A stretch of 64,000 nucleotides of DNA from VGBV01 sp963780395 (lineage in GTDB: Bacteria > Actinomycetota > Thermoleophilia > Solirubrobacterales > 70-9). Positions 54,756 through 64,000 of this stretch are shown here, piece by piece. A model generated the notes under the pieces. The model ran no database searches. It was not told the DNA's origin and was given only the letters and a program-made list of their open reading frames with translations. Positions within the stretch are counted from its first letter, which is position 1; each line of letters opens with the position of its first letter. The position numbers were made by a program, and so were the translations under genes. The stretch is taken from assembly GCA_963780395.1 (NCBI GenBank), contig CAWABY010000007.1, positions 1 through 64,000 on the forward strand, read 5' to 3'.

Positions 54756-55703
54756 CTATGCGGCCATGCGATCGGCGCCGCTGCCGTTCAAGTCCATCGG
54801 GACGCCCGTCTCGCGCTCGGAGACCTCCCAGAGCCGATTGACCCCGCGGTTCCCGACGCGGCGGAAGATCGGCTTGCGCACCGGCCGTCCGCTGTTGACC
54901 CACTTCGGCCCATAGAACTGGCCGCCCTTCGCATTCGGGTCGGTCGCCGCGCGCAGCTGCGAGAGGGCACCGTAGGCGGGCGACATGCCCTGGCTGCCGG
55001 CGAGCGAATGGAAGAAGCGCTGGCTGCGGCCGCCCTCCGTCTCCTGCACGCTGACCGCCTGCAGCTCGGTGTTGGAGAGGCCGGGGTGAGCGATCAGGCT
55101 CTCCACAGGCGCCCCCGCCTGCTTCAGCTTCCTGTCGAGGCCCAGCCCGAACTGGAAGTTGGCGAACTTCGACTGCCCGTAGGCCTTCCAGGCTCCGTAG
55201 GAGCCCTCGAGGTGGGGGTTCTTGGGGTTCACGGTCCGGCCCATGTGGTGGGCGGTGCTGGTCACAGTGACGATCCGCGGCGCATCCGCCTTCAGCAGCG
55301 CGGGCATCAGCAGCGCGGTCAGCGTCCAGTGGCCGAGGTGGTTGGTACCGAACTGCATCTCGTAGCCGTCGGCGGTCTTGCGCTCCGGGATCCCCATCAC
55401 ACCGGCGTTGTTGATCAGCAGGTCGATGGTGGGGTGGGAGGAGAGGATCTTCTCCGCCGCTGCCTTGACCGAGGCCTGGTCTCCCAGGTCGAGCTCGACA
55501 AGCTCCAGCGAGGCGTCGGGGTTGGTCCCCTTGATGTTCTCGACCGCCGCGTTCGCCTTCTCCTGGTTGCGGGCGGCCATGACGACGTGGGCCCCGGCTC
55601 CCGCGAGGGCGCGCGAGGTCTCGAGGCCGAGCCCTCCGTTGGCGCCGGTGACGACCGCGGTGCGGCCCTTCTGGTCGGGGATGTCTGCGGTCGTCCAGCT
55701 CAT
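54756..55703 (-). CDS. Short-chain dehydrogenase/reductase (SDR)
   Basis: An NAD(P)-dependent oxidoreductase of 315 aa with a strong ribosome binding site (GAGGAGG). The cofactor motif VVTGANGGLGLETSRALAGA is at 16-35, NNAGVMG near 93 and the catalytic YGQSKFAN near 176 with Ser upstream in VTSTAHHMG. The length and motifs match the retinol-dehydrogenase/WW-oxidoreductase-like SDR group (protochlorophyllide-reductase-like). It is the first gene of an operon with the TetR regulator. Confidence 0.9.
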   Translation of the reverse strand: MSWTTADIPDQKGRTAVVTGANGGLGLETSRALAGAGAHVVMAARNQEKANAAVENIKGTNPDASLELVELDLGDQASVKAAAEKILSSHPTIDLLINNAGVMGIPERKTADGYEMQFGTNHLGHWTLTALLMPALLKADAPRIVTVTSTAHHMGRTVNPKNPHLEGSYGAWKAYGQSKFANFQFGLGLDRKLKQAGAPVESLIAHPGLSNTELQAVSVQETEGGRSQRFFHSLAGSQGMSPAYGALSQLRAATDPNAKGGQFYGPKWVNSGRPVRKPIFRRVGNRGVNRLWEVSERETGVPMDLNGSGADRMAA

Positions 55704-55720
55704 TTGCTGCCTCCTCGGTC

Positions 55721-55738
55721 TGATTGAACGTTCATTCA
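55721..55738 (-). promoter_or_regulatory. TetR-type operator upstream of the SDR-tetR operon
   Basis: TGATTGAACGTTCATTCA is an 18-base palindrome with one mismatched pair, around a perfect 10-base core TGAACGTTCA. It ends 18 bases upstream of the SDR start codon, where a bound TetR dimer would block transcription. Confidence 0.7.
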
Positions 55739-55844
55739 GTCCGCGAACCGTAGCATCCCGATCGTCGGCCTGCTGGTCCGGGCGACGACTGCCCTACGCT
55801 TCACGGCGTACTCACTGCGTAAACGACAGGGAGCCCTCCAACCC

Positions 55845-57281
<1,437 letters not shown>

Positions 57282-57293
57282 GGCTCCCGGCGC

Positions 57294-57638
57294 GTGCCGA
57301 CCTGGGCCGACGTCGTCAGGATCGGAAAGCGCTTCCCCGGGGTCGAGGAGGGAACCTGGTTCCGCACGCCCGCCCTGAAGGTGGCCGGCAAGGGCGGGTT
57401 CTGTCGCCTGCGCACCGACCCGGACGCGCTGGTGATCCGAGTCCCCGACATGGAGGACAAGGAGGCGATGATCGACAGCGACCCCGACGTCTACTTCACG
57501 ACGCCGCATTACGACGGCTACCCGTTTGTGTTGGTAAGGCTGGAGGCGATCGACAGGGACGAGCTCGCGGGCCTGATCGAGGACGCCTGGCGAACGCGCG
57601 CGACCAAGAAGCTGATCGCCGAGTACGACGACGCCTGA
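57294..57638 (+). CDS. MmcQ/YjbR-family protein
   Basis: A 114 aa protein of the CyaY-like-fold MmcQ/YjbR family. Visible family parts are VEEGTWFRTPALKVAGKGGF near 17-36, VYFTTPHYDGYPFVLVRLEA near 66-85 and a C-terminal helix LIEDAWRTRATKKLIAEYD. The family is often annotated DNA-binding, but a biochemical role is not established. GTG 57294 is used as start. Confidence 0.82.
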   Translation: MPTWADVVRIGKRFPGVEEGTWFRTPALKVAGKGGFCRLRTDPDALVIRVPDMEDKEAMIDSDPDVYFTTPHYDGYPFVLVRLEAIDRDELAGLIEDAWRTRATKKLIAEYDDA

Positions 57639-57688
57639 CGCGCGGGCGCTGCGATGCGCCGGGTCCCCCGGCTAGCCTTGTCCCCGCG

Positions 57689-58378
57689 ATGAGGCTTCGA
57701 ACCGTCCTGGTGCTGGTCTGCGGTGGCGCCCTGCTGGGCGCAGCCCCCGCCGGCGCGATCACGGCCAAGCCGGTCGGTTGGGGCCCGCTCTCGAGCAAGA
57801 AGGCGGCGAAGAAGGTGAAGCGCTCGAAGTGGGAGCCGCGGCCCGAGAACGCCGCCGAGAACCACCGTGTGCCGAAGAAGGCGCTCCTGCGGGCGTGGCG
57901 GGCGCGCAGCGACATGGCCTACGCGAAGTACGTGAACGGCCGCTTCAAGGGCACGACCGACGAGATCATCCAGTGGGCCGCCCGCAAGTGGGGGCTCGAT
58001 CCCGAGCTGTTGCGCGCCGTGGCGGTGGTCGAGTCGTGGTGGCGGATGTCGGCGGTCGGCGACAACGGCGACTCGTTCGGGCTCTACCAGGTGCGCCGCC
58101 CGTACCACTGCTGGGACGACTGCGCGATCGCGCGCAGGTTCACCGCGTTCAACGCCGACTACTACGGCGGCATCATCCGCGCCTACTTCGACGGACAAAT
58201 GGGATGGCTGAACACCGTCGAGCGCGGCCAGGACTACGCGCCGGGTGACATCTGGGGCAGCGTCGGGGCCTGGTTCTCGGGCCGCTGGCGCACCCAGCCC
58301 AGCCTCGACTACATCGGCGTCGTCCAGCAGCGCCTGGCGGAGCGCACCTGGGCGCAGGACGATTTCGGGGAGGGCTAG
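57689..58378 (+). CDS. Secreted lytic transglycosylase-like protein (SLT fold)
   Basis: A 229 aa exported protein with signal peptide LVLVCGGALLGAAPAGA and a basic region after it. The domain from about residue 100 has LLRAVAVVESWWRMSAVGDN, in which the Glu of VESWW fits the catalytic acid of Slt-type transglycosylases, followed by GDSFGLYQVR. The end has the Trp/Tyr-rich GSVGAWFSGRWRTQPSLDYI. It probably cleaves the peptidoglycan glycan strand. An upstream in-frame start at 56963 lies in ahcY and is rejected. Confidence 0.8.
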   Translation: MRLRTVLVLVCGGALLGAAPAGAITAKPVGWGPLSSKKAAKKVKRSKWEPRPENAAENHRVPKKALLRAWRARSDMAYAKYVNGRFKGTTDEIIQWAARKWGLDPELLRAVAVVESWWRMSAVGDNGDSFGLYQVRRPYHCWDDCAIARRFTAFNADYYGGIIRAYFDGQMGWLNTVERGQDYAPGDIWGSVGAWFSGRWRTQPSLDYIGVVQQRLAERTWAQDDFGEG

Positions 58379-58442
58379 CGGAATAAATCGCGCCCGTTCG
58401 CGTCTCCAGCAGGGACTCGAAAAGGAGACACGAAAGGACGCC

Positions 58443-58742
58443 ATGAACACCTATGCGATTCGCCGCAAGAACGCCTGGGAGACACCCGAGGAGTTGAAGC
58501 CGGCGGCCGAGCGCTCGAAGCAGGTCGCCGACAGCTACTTCGTGGACGAGGTCCGCTGGATCCGCAGCTACGTGATCGCGGAAACCGACGGCTCGCTGGG
58601 GACCGTATGCATCTACCAGGCCAGCGATCCCGAGGCCCTTCGCAAGCACGCGGCGCGGGTCGGTATGCCCGCCGACGAGATCCTGAACGTGGCCAACACC
58701 CTCATCGTCCGGCCCGATCCGGAACCGGTGGCGGCCGAGTAG
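58443..58742 (+). CDS. DUF4242 small protein
   Basis: A 99 aa ferredoxin-like-fold protein with a ribosome binding site (AAAGGA). The pattern RRKNAWETPEELKPAAERSK, VRWIRSYVIAETDGSLGTVC and YQASDPEALRKHAARVGMPA matches DUF4242, which has no settled function. It lies between the transglycosylase and a VOC gene. Confidence 0.72.
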   Translation: MNTYAIRRKNAWETPEELKPAAERSKQVADSYFVDEVRWIRSYVIAETDGSLGTVCIYQASDPEALRKHAARVGMPADEILNVANTLIVRPDPEPVAAE

Positions 58743-58765
58743 ACGCGGGCATGGGCGTGGCCTAC

Positions 58766-58771
58766 TAAGGT
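58766..58771 (+). promoter_or_regulatory. candidate -10 element of a leaderless promoter (VOC gene)
   Basis: TAAGGT lies 6 bases before ATG 58778, overlapped by TACTAA at 58763. No ribosome binding site is present. Confidence 0.35.
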
Positions 58772-58777
58772 CCGCCC

Positions 58778-59152
58778 ATGCTCGATCACCTCGGGATCAA
58801 CGTCTCCGACTACGCGCGCAGCAAGGAGTTCTACGAGAAGGCGCTCGCGCCGCTCGGGATCTCGACGCTGATGGAGCCGGTGGACGGCTTCGGCGGCATG
58901 GGCGGCAGCGACGGCATGCCGTTTTTCTGGATCACAGAGCAGCGCCAGCCGGTCACCGAGAACGTCCACGTCGCCTTCTCCGCGCCTGACCGCGCGACCG
59001 TGGACGCCTTCCACGAGGCCGCGCTCGCCGCGGGCGCCACCGACAACGGCGGTCCCGGCATACGCGAGATCTACCACCCGTCCTACTACGGCGCCTTCGT
59101 GCTCGACCTGGACGGAAACAACATCGAGGCTTGCTGTCACCGGCCCGAGTAG
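58778..59152 (+). CDS. VOC-family (glyoxalase-like) protein
   Basis: A 124 aa single-module vicinal-oxygen-chelate protein. It begins MLDHLGINVSDYARSKEFYE, with the first metal-ligand-type His at residue 4, and ends GAFVLDLDGNNIEACCH with the last Glu. HVAFSAPDRATVDAFHEAAL gives the second His. Dimers of such modules bind a metal and act on small carbonyl, thiol or aromatic substrates; the substrate is unknown. Confidence 0.8.
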   Translation: MLDHLGINVSDYARSKEFYEKALAPLGISTLMEPVDGFGGMGGSDGMPFFWITEQRQPVTENVHVAFSAPDRATVDAFHEAALAAGATDNGGPGIREIYHPSYYGAFVLDLDGNNIEACCHRPE

Positions 59153-59207
59153 CCACCTGTCCATCGAGGCTTGCTCTCGCGGGCCAAACTAGTTAGGCTG
59201 CGGCGGC

Positions 59208-59810
59208 ATGGAGGGAATGCGCAGGAACAAGGGACTGACGGGGCTCGCGCTGCTGGCGATCCTCGCGCTCATGCTCAGCGTCACCGTCGGCACGGCGGCG
59301 ACCGCTGCGGGCGGCAGCGCGGCCGAGATCGCCAAGAAGAAGAAGTGCAAGAAGAAGAAGGCGAGCTCCTCCAAGAAGAAGAAGTGCAAGAAGAAGAAGA
59401 AGAAGGGCGCGAAGCCCGCGCCGCTGGTACGGGCGACGCTGACGTGGGACACGAACGCCGACTTCGACCTCTGGGTCTTCGACACGGCCGGGAACAGGGC
59501 CCGAGCTGCTTCGAACACGATCGCCAACACGACGTTCTCTGCCAACGACACGATGGACACCGGCGGGCTCGGCCCCGAGACCTTCACCGACAACATCTTC
59601 AAGAAGCCGCGGACGTGCCTTCAGCTTCGGCGTCTGCTATCCAGGACGGCGGCTCGAACCCACACCAACTTCACGATCGACTACGTGACGGCCGACGGCG
59701 TACAGCCACACCGGCAACCAAGGTGTGGAGACCGCCTCGGATCGGACGGAGCGCCACAGCGAGTTCACGGCGGGGCACCGATTCCCGCCGGCTACTGCCC
59801 GGCCCCGTAG
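59208..59810 (+). pseudogene. Secreted Lys/Cys-rich protein, frame broken near its end
   Basis: A signal peptide (LTGLALLAILALMLSVTVGT) leads to two Lys-rich blocks with Cys (KKKKCKKKK, KKKKCKKKKKK) and then a beta-rich domain (LTWDTNADFDLWVFDTAGNR). The Lys/Cys blocks match those on the two trypsin-like proteases but sit at the N-terminal side. From about 59600 the homologous sequence moves between frames (FSFGVC, QDGGSNP, NFTIDYVTADGV, PIPAGYCPAP), implying about four indels. A -10-like TAGGCT is 8 bases before the start. It is either decayed or badly sequenced at the end. Confidence 0.6.
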
Positions 59811-60186
59811 ACTGCGCCTGGAGGTCGTCCAGGTGCCGGTCGCGGACGTCGACCGCGCCAAGGCCTTCTATGAGGAGCGGGTCGGCTTCGAGGTCGACCA
59901 TGACACCCAGATCAGCGACGAGCGCCGCGTGGTCCAGCTCACCCCGCCGGGATCAGCCTGCTCGATCGTGATCGGCACCGGCCTGGCCGAGATGGAGCCC
60001 GGATCGCTGAAGGGACTGCAGCTGACCGTGCGCGACATGGACGCCGTCCGCGACGGCCTGATCGAGCGCGGGGTGGAGGTGAGCGAGGTCGAGGTCCTCG
60101 GCCGCGAGGGCCGCCCCGGTTTCAAGCACGCCCATTTCAGCGACCCCGACGGCAACACCTGGGTCCTCCAGGAACTCCCCGCGTGA
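59725..60186 (+). CDS. VOC-family (glyoxalase-like) protein
   Basis: The VOC domain starts LRLEVVQVPVADVDRAKAFY near 59815 and ends FSDPDGNTWVLQELPA. It has EVVQVPVADVDRAKAFYEE and FKHAHFSDPDGNTWVLQ, typical of bleomycin-resistance/glyoxalase proteins; the family His at the first strand is Gln here. The only ATG in frame is 59725, inside the preceding gene; GTG 59833 would remove the first strand. The true start is therefore unclear. It overlaps the next gene by 4 bases. Confidence 0.65.
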   Translation: METASDRTERHSEFTAGHRFPPATARPRRLRLEVVQVPVADVDRAKAFYEERVGFEVDHDTQISDERRVVQLTPPGSACSIVIGTGLAEMEPGSLKGLQLTVRDMDAVRDGLIERGVEVSEVEVLGREGRPGFKHAHFSDPDGNTWVLQELPA

Positions 60187-61115
60187 GCTGGAGCGACGAG
60201 GTCGACGAGATCCTCGGCGGGGACCTTGCGGTCGGCCTCGCGTACCTGACCCCCGCCGAGGGGGTCCTGATCACGCCGATGGCTCCGGTCGGGATGCGCG
60301 ACCGCGAGGCCGGCACGGTCACACTCAGCAGCTCGCTCGCGTTGTGGAAGAAGCTCGACCGAATCAGCCGCAACCCCGGCGTTGCCGTCGTCTATCACGC
60401 GCGCGAGCACGGCTTCACCGACCGCCCCGGCTTCGTCGTCGTCCAGGGCCGCGCCTCCTTCGACGCCACGCCCGACCGTGCCTGGCTCGAGTCGATCACC
60501 CCCCAGTGGGACAAGTTCCTCGTGCCCCGCTCGACCGGCCTCGCCGGGCGCATGCAGCGCGTCTACTACTGGGAGCGGGTGGCGATCACAGTCGAGGTCG
60601 AGCGCGTGGTCGCCCATCCCGACACCGAGGCCACCCAGCAGCCCCAGGTTTTCGGGTCCGAGCGCCCGCCGCCGCCCGAGCCCCAGAAGCCGCCGCGCAA
60701 CGGCACCGGGCCGCGGGTGGATGCCGCAAAGGTCGCGTCCCACGTCGAGCGGCTGCCCCACACGCTGCTCGGCTGGTGCGGGTCCGACGGGCTGCCGGAG
60801 GTGGTCCCGGTCTCGGGCGCCTCGACCACCCTCGTCCAGGGCCTCCGCCTCACCGTCCCGCCCGGCTCCGTGCCCCAGGGCGGCCGTCGCGCCGGGCTCA
60901 CCTCGCACTGGTTCAAGCCGCGCATGGTCGGCCAGGAACAGCGCATCCACACCGGCTGGCTGATGACAGACGAGGAGCAAGAGCCGCTCTACGCCCCCCA
61001 CAGCAAGGCCGGCTACCGGATGCCGGCCTCGAAGCTCGCCTACACGATCGGCTGCGCCTCGCTCGCCACCCGCATGCCCGCCGCGCGCAAGGCCGGCGTG
61101 GCGCCCGCTACTTGA
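60183..61115 (+). CDS. Pyridoxamine 5'-phosphate oxidase-like flavin-fold protein
   Basis: A 310 aa protein (GTG start) with the split-barrel fold of PNPOx-like proteins. LAVGLAYLTPAEGVLITPMA, SLALWKKLDRISRNPGVAVV and DRPGFVVVQGRASFDATPDR cover the flavin or cofactor region. The second half (about 165-300) looks like a repeat of the fold (RLPHTLLGWCGSDGLPEVVP). The cofactor could be FMN, F420 or heme; it cannot be told by eye. It overlaps the preceding VOC gene by 4 bases and converges with the GST gene. Confidence 0.75.
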   Translation: MSWSDEVDEILGGDLAVGLAYLTPAEGVLITPMAPVGMRDREAGTVTLSSSLALWKKLDRISRNPGVAVVYHAREHGFTDRPGFVVVQGRASFDATPDRAWLESITPQWDKFLVPRSTGLAGRMQRVYYWERVAITVEVERVVAHPDTEATQQPQVFGSERPPPPEPQKPPRNGTGPRVDAAKVASHVERLPHTLLGWCGSDGLPEVVPVSGASTTLVQGLRLTVPPGSVPQGGRRAGLTSHWFKPRMVGQEQRIHTGWLMTDEEQEPLYAPHSKAGYRMPASKLAYTIGCASLATRMPAARKAGVAPAT

Positions 61116-61794
61116 CCGACTCGACGAACCCGCGCACCTCGGCGGCCGGTTCCGAGTAAGCGTCGCCGAGCGCGTCCTCGACCGACTTCCTGTGGTCGGT
61201 CGCCCACTTCGGCAGCTCGTAGTCGATCGCGTCCAGGAACTCGAGCGTTACCGCGAGGCGGATGTCGGCGATCGTGGGTGAGTCCGCGCCGCCGACGAAC
61301 TTCCCGCTGCCGTCCAGGAACCAGTCGTTGTAGGCCTCGAGCGGGGCGGCGAGCGCCTCGGTCGCGTCCTTCGCGGCCTTGTCCTTCATCGCGTCGTCGG
61401 CTTCGGACGTGGCGACCTCGCCCGCGTACTGCGGGAAGCCGAGGGTGGGGTAGGTGGCGCGCGCGACCAGCGGGTAGATCGTGCCGATCAAATAGAACAG
61501 CGCGCTGTCGACCATCGCCCGCTTGCCCGGATCGCTGGGATAGAACTGGTCCAGGCCGTCGCGGTTGCAGAGGTACTGCATGATCGCGCAGCTCTCCCAC
61601 AGCGATCCCTTCGGCAGCCCCTCCTCCTCCAGCAGCGGCGTCAGGTCGGACGGGTTCTTCTTCAGGAACTCGGGCGTGCTCTTGTTCCCCCACATGTCGA
61701 CCTCCTCGTGATCGAGCCCGGCGGCCCGCACGAAGACGCGCACGGAGAGGTTGTTGACGCTCGGCTTCAGGATGCTCAGCGTGTGGGTTGCCAT
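61108..61794 (-). CDS. Glutathione S-transferase-like protein
   Basis: A 228 aa GST-fold protein. The N-terminal thioredoxin-like domain has LSILKPSVNNLSVRVFVRAA, NPSDLTPLLEEEGLPKG and the ESCAIMQYL motif (Glu-Ser that grips the thiol substrate). The C-terminal helical domain has the N-capping SPTIADIRLAVTLEFLDAID. Most actinobacteria use mycothiol instead of glutathione, so the thiol cofactor is an open point. It is the last gene of a minus-strand operon with VOC, PaaK-like and SnoaL-like genes, which suggests use of an electrophilic or aromatic substrate. Confidence 0.82.
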   Translation of the reverse strand: MATHTLSILKPSVNNLSVRVFVRAAGLDHEEVDMWGNKSTPEFLKKNPSDLTPLLEEEGLPKGSLWESCAIMQYLCNRDGLDQFYPSDPGKRAMVDSALFYLIGTIYPLVARATYPTLGFPQYAGEVATSEADDAMKDKAAKDATEALAAPLEAYNDWFLDGSGKFVGGADSPTIADIRLAVTLEFLDAIDYELPKWATDHRKSVEDALGDAYSEPAAEVRGFVESVK

Positions 61795-61806
61795 CTCAGC
61801 TCCCTC

Positions 61807-62394
61807 CTAGGAGTAGGGGTCCTTTGGCGAACGGTCCTCGGACAGCGTCTGTTGCGAGCGCGTCACGAGGTTCTCGATCGCGTCGGCCAGATGCTCCTGG
61901 TCGATGTTGTAGTCAGCGCGGTCGGTCCTGATCTTGTGCGCCTCCAGCAGCACGTCGGCGTGGGTGTGGCCGGCCGGCGGCTCGAAGCGGTACGAGGCCA
62001 GCTCGATCAGCAGCCCCATCGGATCCTCGAAATACATGGAGTCCATGAAGCCCCGATCCCGCAGGGCCGGCTCGATCCCGCGCTCCTTCAGCCGCTCCTC
62101 CGCCTGGTGCCAGGTCGCCTGGCTGACGTTGAAGGCGAGGTGGTGAACGCAGCCGGGATCGGTCGGCGTGCGCTCGGAATCCTTCTCGCGGTCCTCCTTG
62201 GTAAAGACCGTGATCAGCCGCCCATCGCCGGGATCGAAATAGAGGTGGCTCTCGTTCTCGTTGTCGAGGTTGGGCTGCTCGAAGATGAACGGCATACCCA
62301 GGATCCCCTCCCAGAAGTCGATGGAGGTCTGCCGGTCCGCCCCGACGAGCGTGATGTGGTGGACGCCCTGGGTCTGGATCTTCTGCAGCGCCAT
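61807..62394 (-). CDS. VOC-family extradiol-dioxygenase/glyoxalase-like protein
   Basis: A 195 aa protein from ATG 62394. It has GVHHITLVGADRQTSIDFWE (His ligand), LYFDPGDGRLITVFTKEDRE, CVHHLAFNVSQATWHQAEER (second His) and FEDPMGLLIELASYRFEPPA (Glu ligand): the full H-H-E metal triad in a VOC domain of the PcpA/LinE-like ring-cleaving type. The operon context (a PaaK-like ligase and GST) fits degradation of an aromatic compound, but this is inference. Confidence 0.75.
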   Translation of the reverse strand: MALQKIQTQGVHHITLVGADRQTSIDFWEGILGMPFIFEQPNLDNENESHLYFDPGDGRLITVFTKEDREKDSERTPTDPGCVHHLAFNVSQATWHQAEERLKERGIEPALRDRGFMDSMYFEDPMGLLIELASYRFEPPAGHTHADVLLEAHKIRTDRADYNIDQEHLADAIENLVTRSQQTLSEDRSPKDPYS

Positions 62395-62405
62395 CGTGTT
62401 TGAGC

Positions 62406-63708
62406 CTATCTCTCGACCAGCTTCGACTTGACCTCGCTGCGCTCCAGCGAGCCGAACGGGACCAGCTCGACCAACATCTGCGCGACCAGCGCCTCGCGCA
62501 GGCGCTTTTGGATCGCCTCGGCCAGCTCCGAGTCGGGCTCGGCGCCCTCGGCCAGCTCGACGACGACGGGGCAGGGGAGGGTCCTGCTTCGGCCCCTCGG
62601 CCTTCGGCCGCACCACGACCTGTCCGCTTACTCGCGGCGCAAACTCGCCGACCAGCTCGCGCACCGCCGAGGGGAAGACGTTGACGCCGCGCACGATCAG
62701 CATGTCGTCGGTGCGGCCGACGCAGCGAATGCGCGGCCCGGTGCGCCCGCAGGGGCAGGGGTTGGTCCGCACCTTGATGTGGTCGCGCGTGCGGAAGCGC
62801 AGCAGCGGCGCCGCTCGGTGTCGAAGGTGCGTCAGCACCATCTCGCCGCCGGCGCCGTCCTCCATCGGGATCGCATCGCCCGACTCCGGATCGATCACCT
62901 CGGCGTGTACGAACCCGCGCGCCCCCAGGTGCATCCCGTCCTGCTCCTCGCACTCCCCCCAGATCGAGACCCCGATGTCGCCGATCCCCATTGCCTCTGT
63001 CACCCGCGCGTCCCAGCCCTCCTGAATGCGCGCGCGGAAGGCCGGCTCGCCACCGCCCGGCTCGCCGGCGACGAGGAGGCGCTCGACGCTCGACCCGGCC
63101 AGGTCCACGCCCCGGTCGGCCGCGGCCTCGATCAGGTAGGACGCGTACGAGGGGGTGACCGCCAAGGCCTCGGGCCGCAGTAGCTCGATCGCCCGCAGCA
63201 GCCGGTCGGTGTTGCCTGCCCCGACCGGGATGTGCGAGAGCCCGATCCGCTCCATTGAGTCGAGCGCCGCTCCCGCCACCCACGGTCCTGCCCCGTACGT
63301 GGTCACGACCCGCTGCCCCGCGCTCACGCCCGAGCCCGCATAGCTCCGCGAGGATCCGGTGACCCAGTTCTCCAGGTCGCCCGCGGTAAGCGGGATGTAG
63401 GAGGGTGTGCCGGTGGTGCCGCTGGTCGAGTAGATGCGCGCGATCTCGTCGCGCCCGACGCAGAGGTGGGCTCCGATCGGGTTCTCCGGCGTGGTGCTGT
63501 CGCGGAGCTCCTGCTTCGTGGTCAGCGGCAGCTTCGCGATCTCGTCGAGCCCGTCGGCGTCAGCGGCGGATTCGATTCCGGCTGCCTTCAGCTTCGCGCG
63601 ATAGAACGGCGAGCGCTCCAGCAGGTAGGCGAGCTGCTCGCGGTAGCTGTCGGCGTCGAGGGCCTGCTGCTCAGCCCACGGCCGCGACTCGACCTCGGGC
63701 TCCAGCAT
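62406..63708 (-). CDS. Phenylacetate-CoA ligase-like (PaaK family), frameshifted
   Basis: An adenylate-forming ligase that joins an aryl acid to CoA. From ATG 63708: LERSPFYRAKLKAAGIESAA, LTTKQELRDSTTPENPIGAH, the P-loop IYSTSGTTGTPSYIPLTAGD, VTPSYASYLIEAAADRGVDL, and PCPCGRTGPRIRCVGRTDDM with VRGVNVFPSAVRELVGEF, the PaaK C-terminal signature. In GGGG at 62568-62571 one base is extra; corrected, the protein continues VVVELAEGAEPDSELAEAIQ and ends KLVER at 62406 (433 aa, the usual PaaK length). Without correction it would run into the VOC gene, which is not credible. The stop of the SnoaL-like gene overlaps its ATG. Confidence 0.83.
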
Positions 63709-64000
63709 CAGGCGGAGTTGTCGTCGGCGGGCGCCGCGATGCCTGCGGCCTGGCGGGCCTCGGCCGGATCGGTGAACCAGTCCATGCGGACCAGCAGTCG
63801 GTCGCGGTAGGTCAGCACCTGGAAGTACTCCCACACTATCGCGGCGCCGCTTGCCTTTCCGCGCACGTCCGCCCGGACGTGGGCGATGATCGCCTCCTCA
63901 CCCTCTTCGACGGGTCCGACCAGCTCGACCACCATCCCCTCGTCCCACATCTCGAATGCCTCGAGGAAGAAATCCCAGACGGCTCCGGCTCCGGTGATCA
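63708..64000 (-). CDS. SnoaL-like (NTF2-fold) protein, 5' end outside the window
   Basis: The frame is open to the right edge. The visible end reads AVWDFFLEAFEMWDEGMVVE, ADVRGKASGAAIVWEYFQVL, TYRDRLLVRMDWFTDPAEAR, a SnoaL-like pattern. It overlaps the PaaK-like start by ATGA, so it is the first known gene of the operon with the ligase, VOC and GST. Its start lies beyond the sequence. Confidence 0.7.
   Translation of the reverse strand, partial: ITGAGAVWDFFLEAFEMWDEGMVVELVGPVEEGEEAIIAHVRADVRGKASGAAIVWEYFQVLTYRDRLLVRMDWFTDPAEARQAAGIAAPADDNSA

Noticed and set aside
55739..55844. Possible SAH riboswitch before ahcY
   Set aside because: The 105 bases contain no recognisable SAH-riboswitch consensus or matching pseudoknot; the region is probably an ordinary promoter.

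Overview
The window is very GC-rich, densely coded, and uses many GTG starts and 1-4 base start/stop overlaps. Gene content (SecA with an SEC-C tail, LCP protein, FtsEX, RNase R/SmpB/tmRNA, secreted trypsin-like proteases with Lys/Cys tails, many VOC and SnoaL-type proteins) suggests an actinobacterium of the Thermoleophilia/Solirubrobacterales type. That placement is inferred from gene content and style, not from a marker-gene search.

Layout: 1-0.5 kb is the end of the ATP synthase operon (atpD tail, atpC). 0.6-10.5 kb carries an M20 peptidase, an LCP cell-wall ligase, a sugar-nucleotide block (UDP-glucose dehydrogenase, NDP-sugar pyrophosphorylase, phosphoglucose/phosphomannose isomerase) and a MacB-type ABC exporter. 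10.6-16.8 kb has ArfB, a class III cyclase, a second sugar nucleotidyltransferase, ComF, a hibernation factor and SecA. 17-25.6 kb holds an M28 peptidase, prfB with its programmed frameshift, FIST, a sigma factor with an alkyltransferase, nadC, an arginase-fold enzyme and Fpg. NadA and a trypsin-like protease follow.

28-31.8 kb is the most unusual part: a compact methylamine-dehydrogenase-like (Mau) locus made of a MauE-MauD fusion, a Tat-exported MauA-like Cys-rich protein that keeps only one of the two cofactor tryptophans, and a MauF/CcdA-like membrane protein fused to a probable beta-propeller. It ends against SoxR, which faces a DUF5519 gene across a textbook SoxR promoter. 32.4-36 kb has a decayed PaaK-like gene, a WecD-WecE fusion and a second trypsin-like protease.

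37-49 kb: split transketolase, topoisomerase IB, FtsE-FtsX-CtpA, RNase R-SmpB, and a very large coiled-coil/HhH membrane protein. 49-52 kb: an M50 protease, two small M15-like secreted proteins and tmRNA (ssrA). 52-64 kb: small-molecule and redox enzymes, a TetR/SDR pair with a visible operator, AhcY, a lytic transglycosylase, and a minus-strand operon of a SnoaL-like protein, a PaaK-like ligase, VOC and GST.

About ten isolated single-base extra bases plus three missing bases break otherwise intact genes, and three short intervals (32.6-33.85, 46.2-47.4, 59.6-59.8 kb) are dense in indels. I read the isolated ones as probable sequence/assembly errors and give joined gene models; the dense intervals may be real decay.
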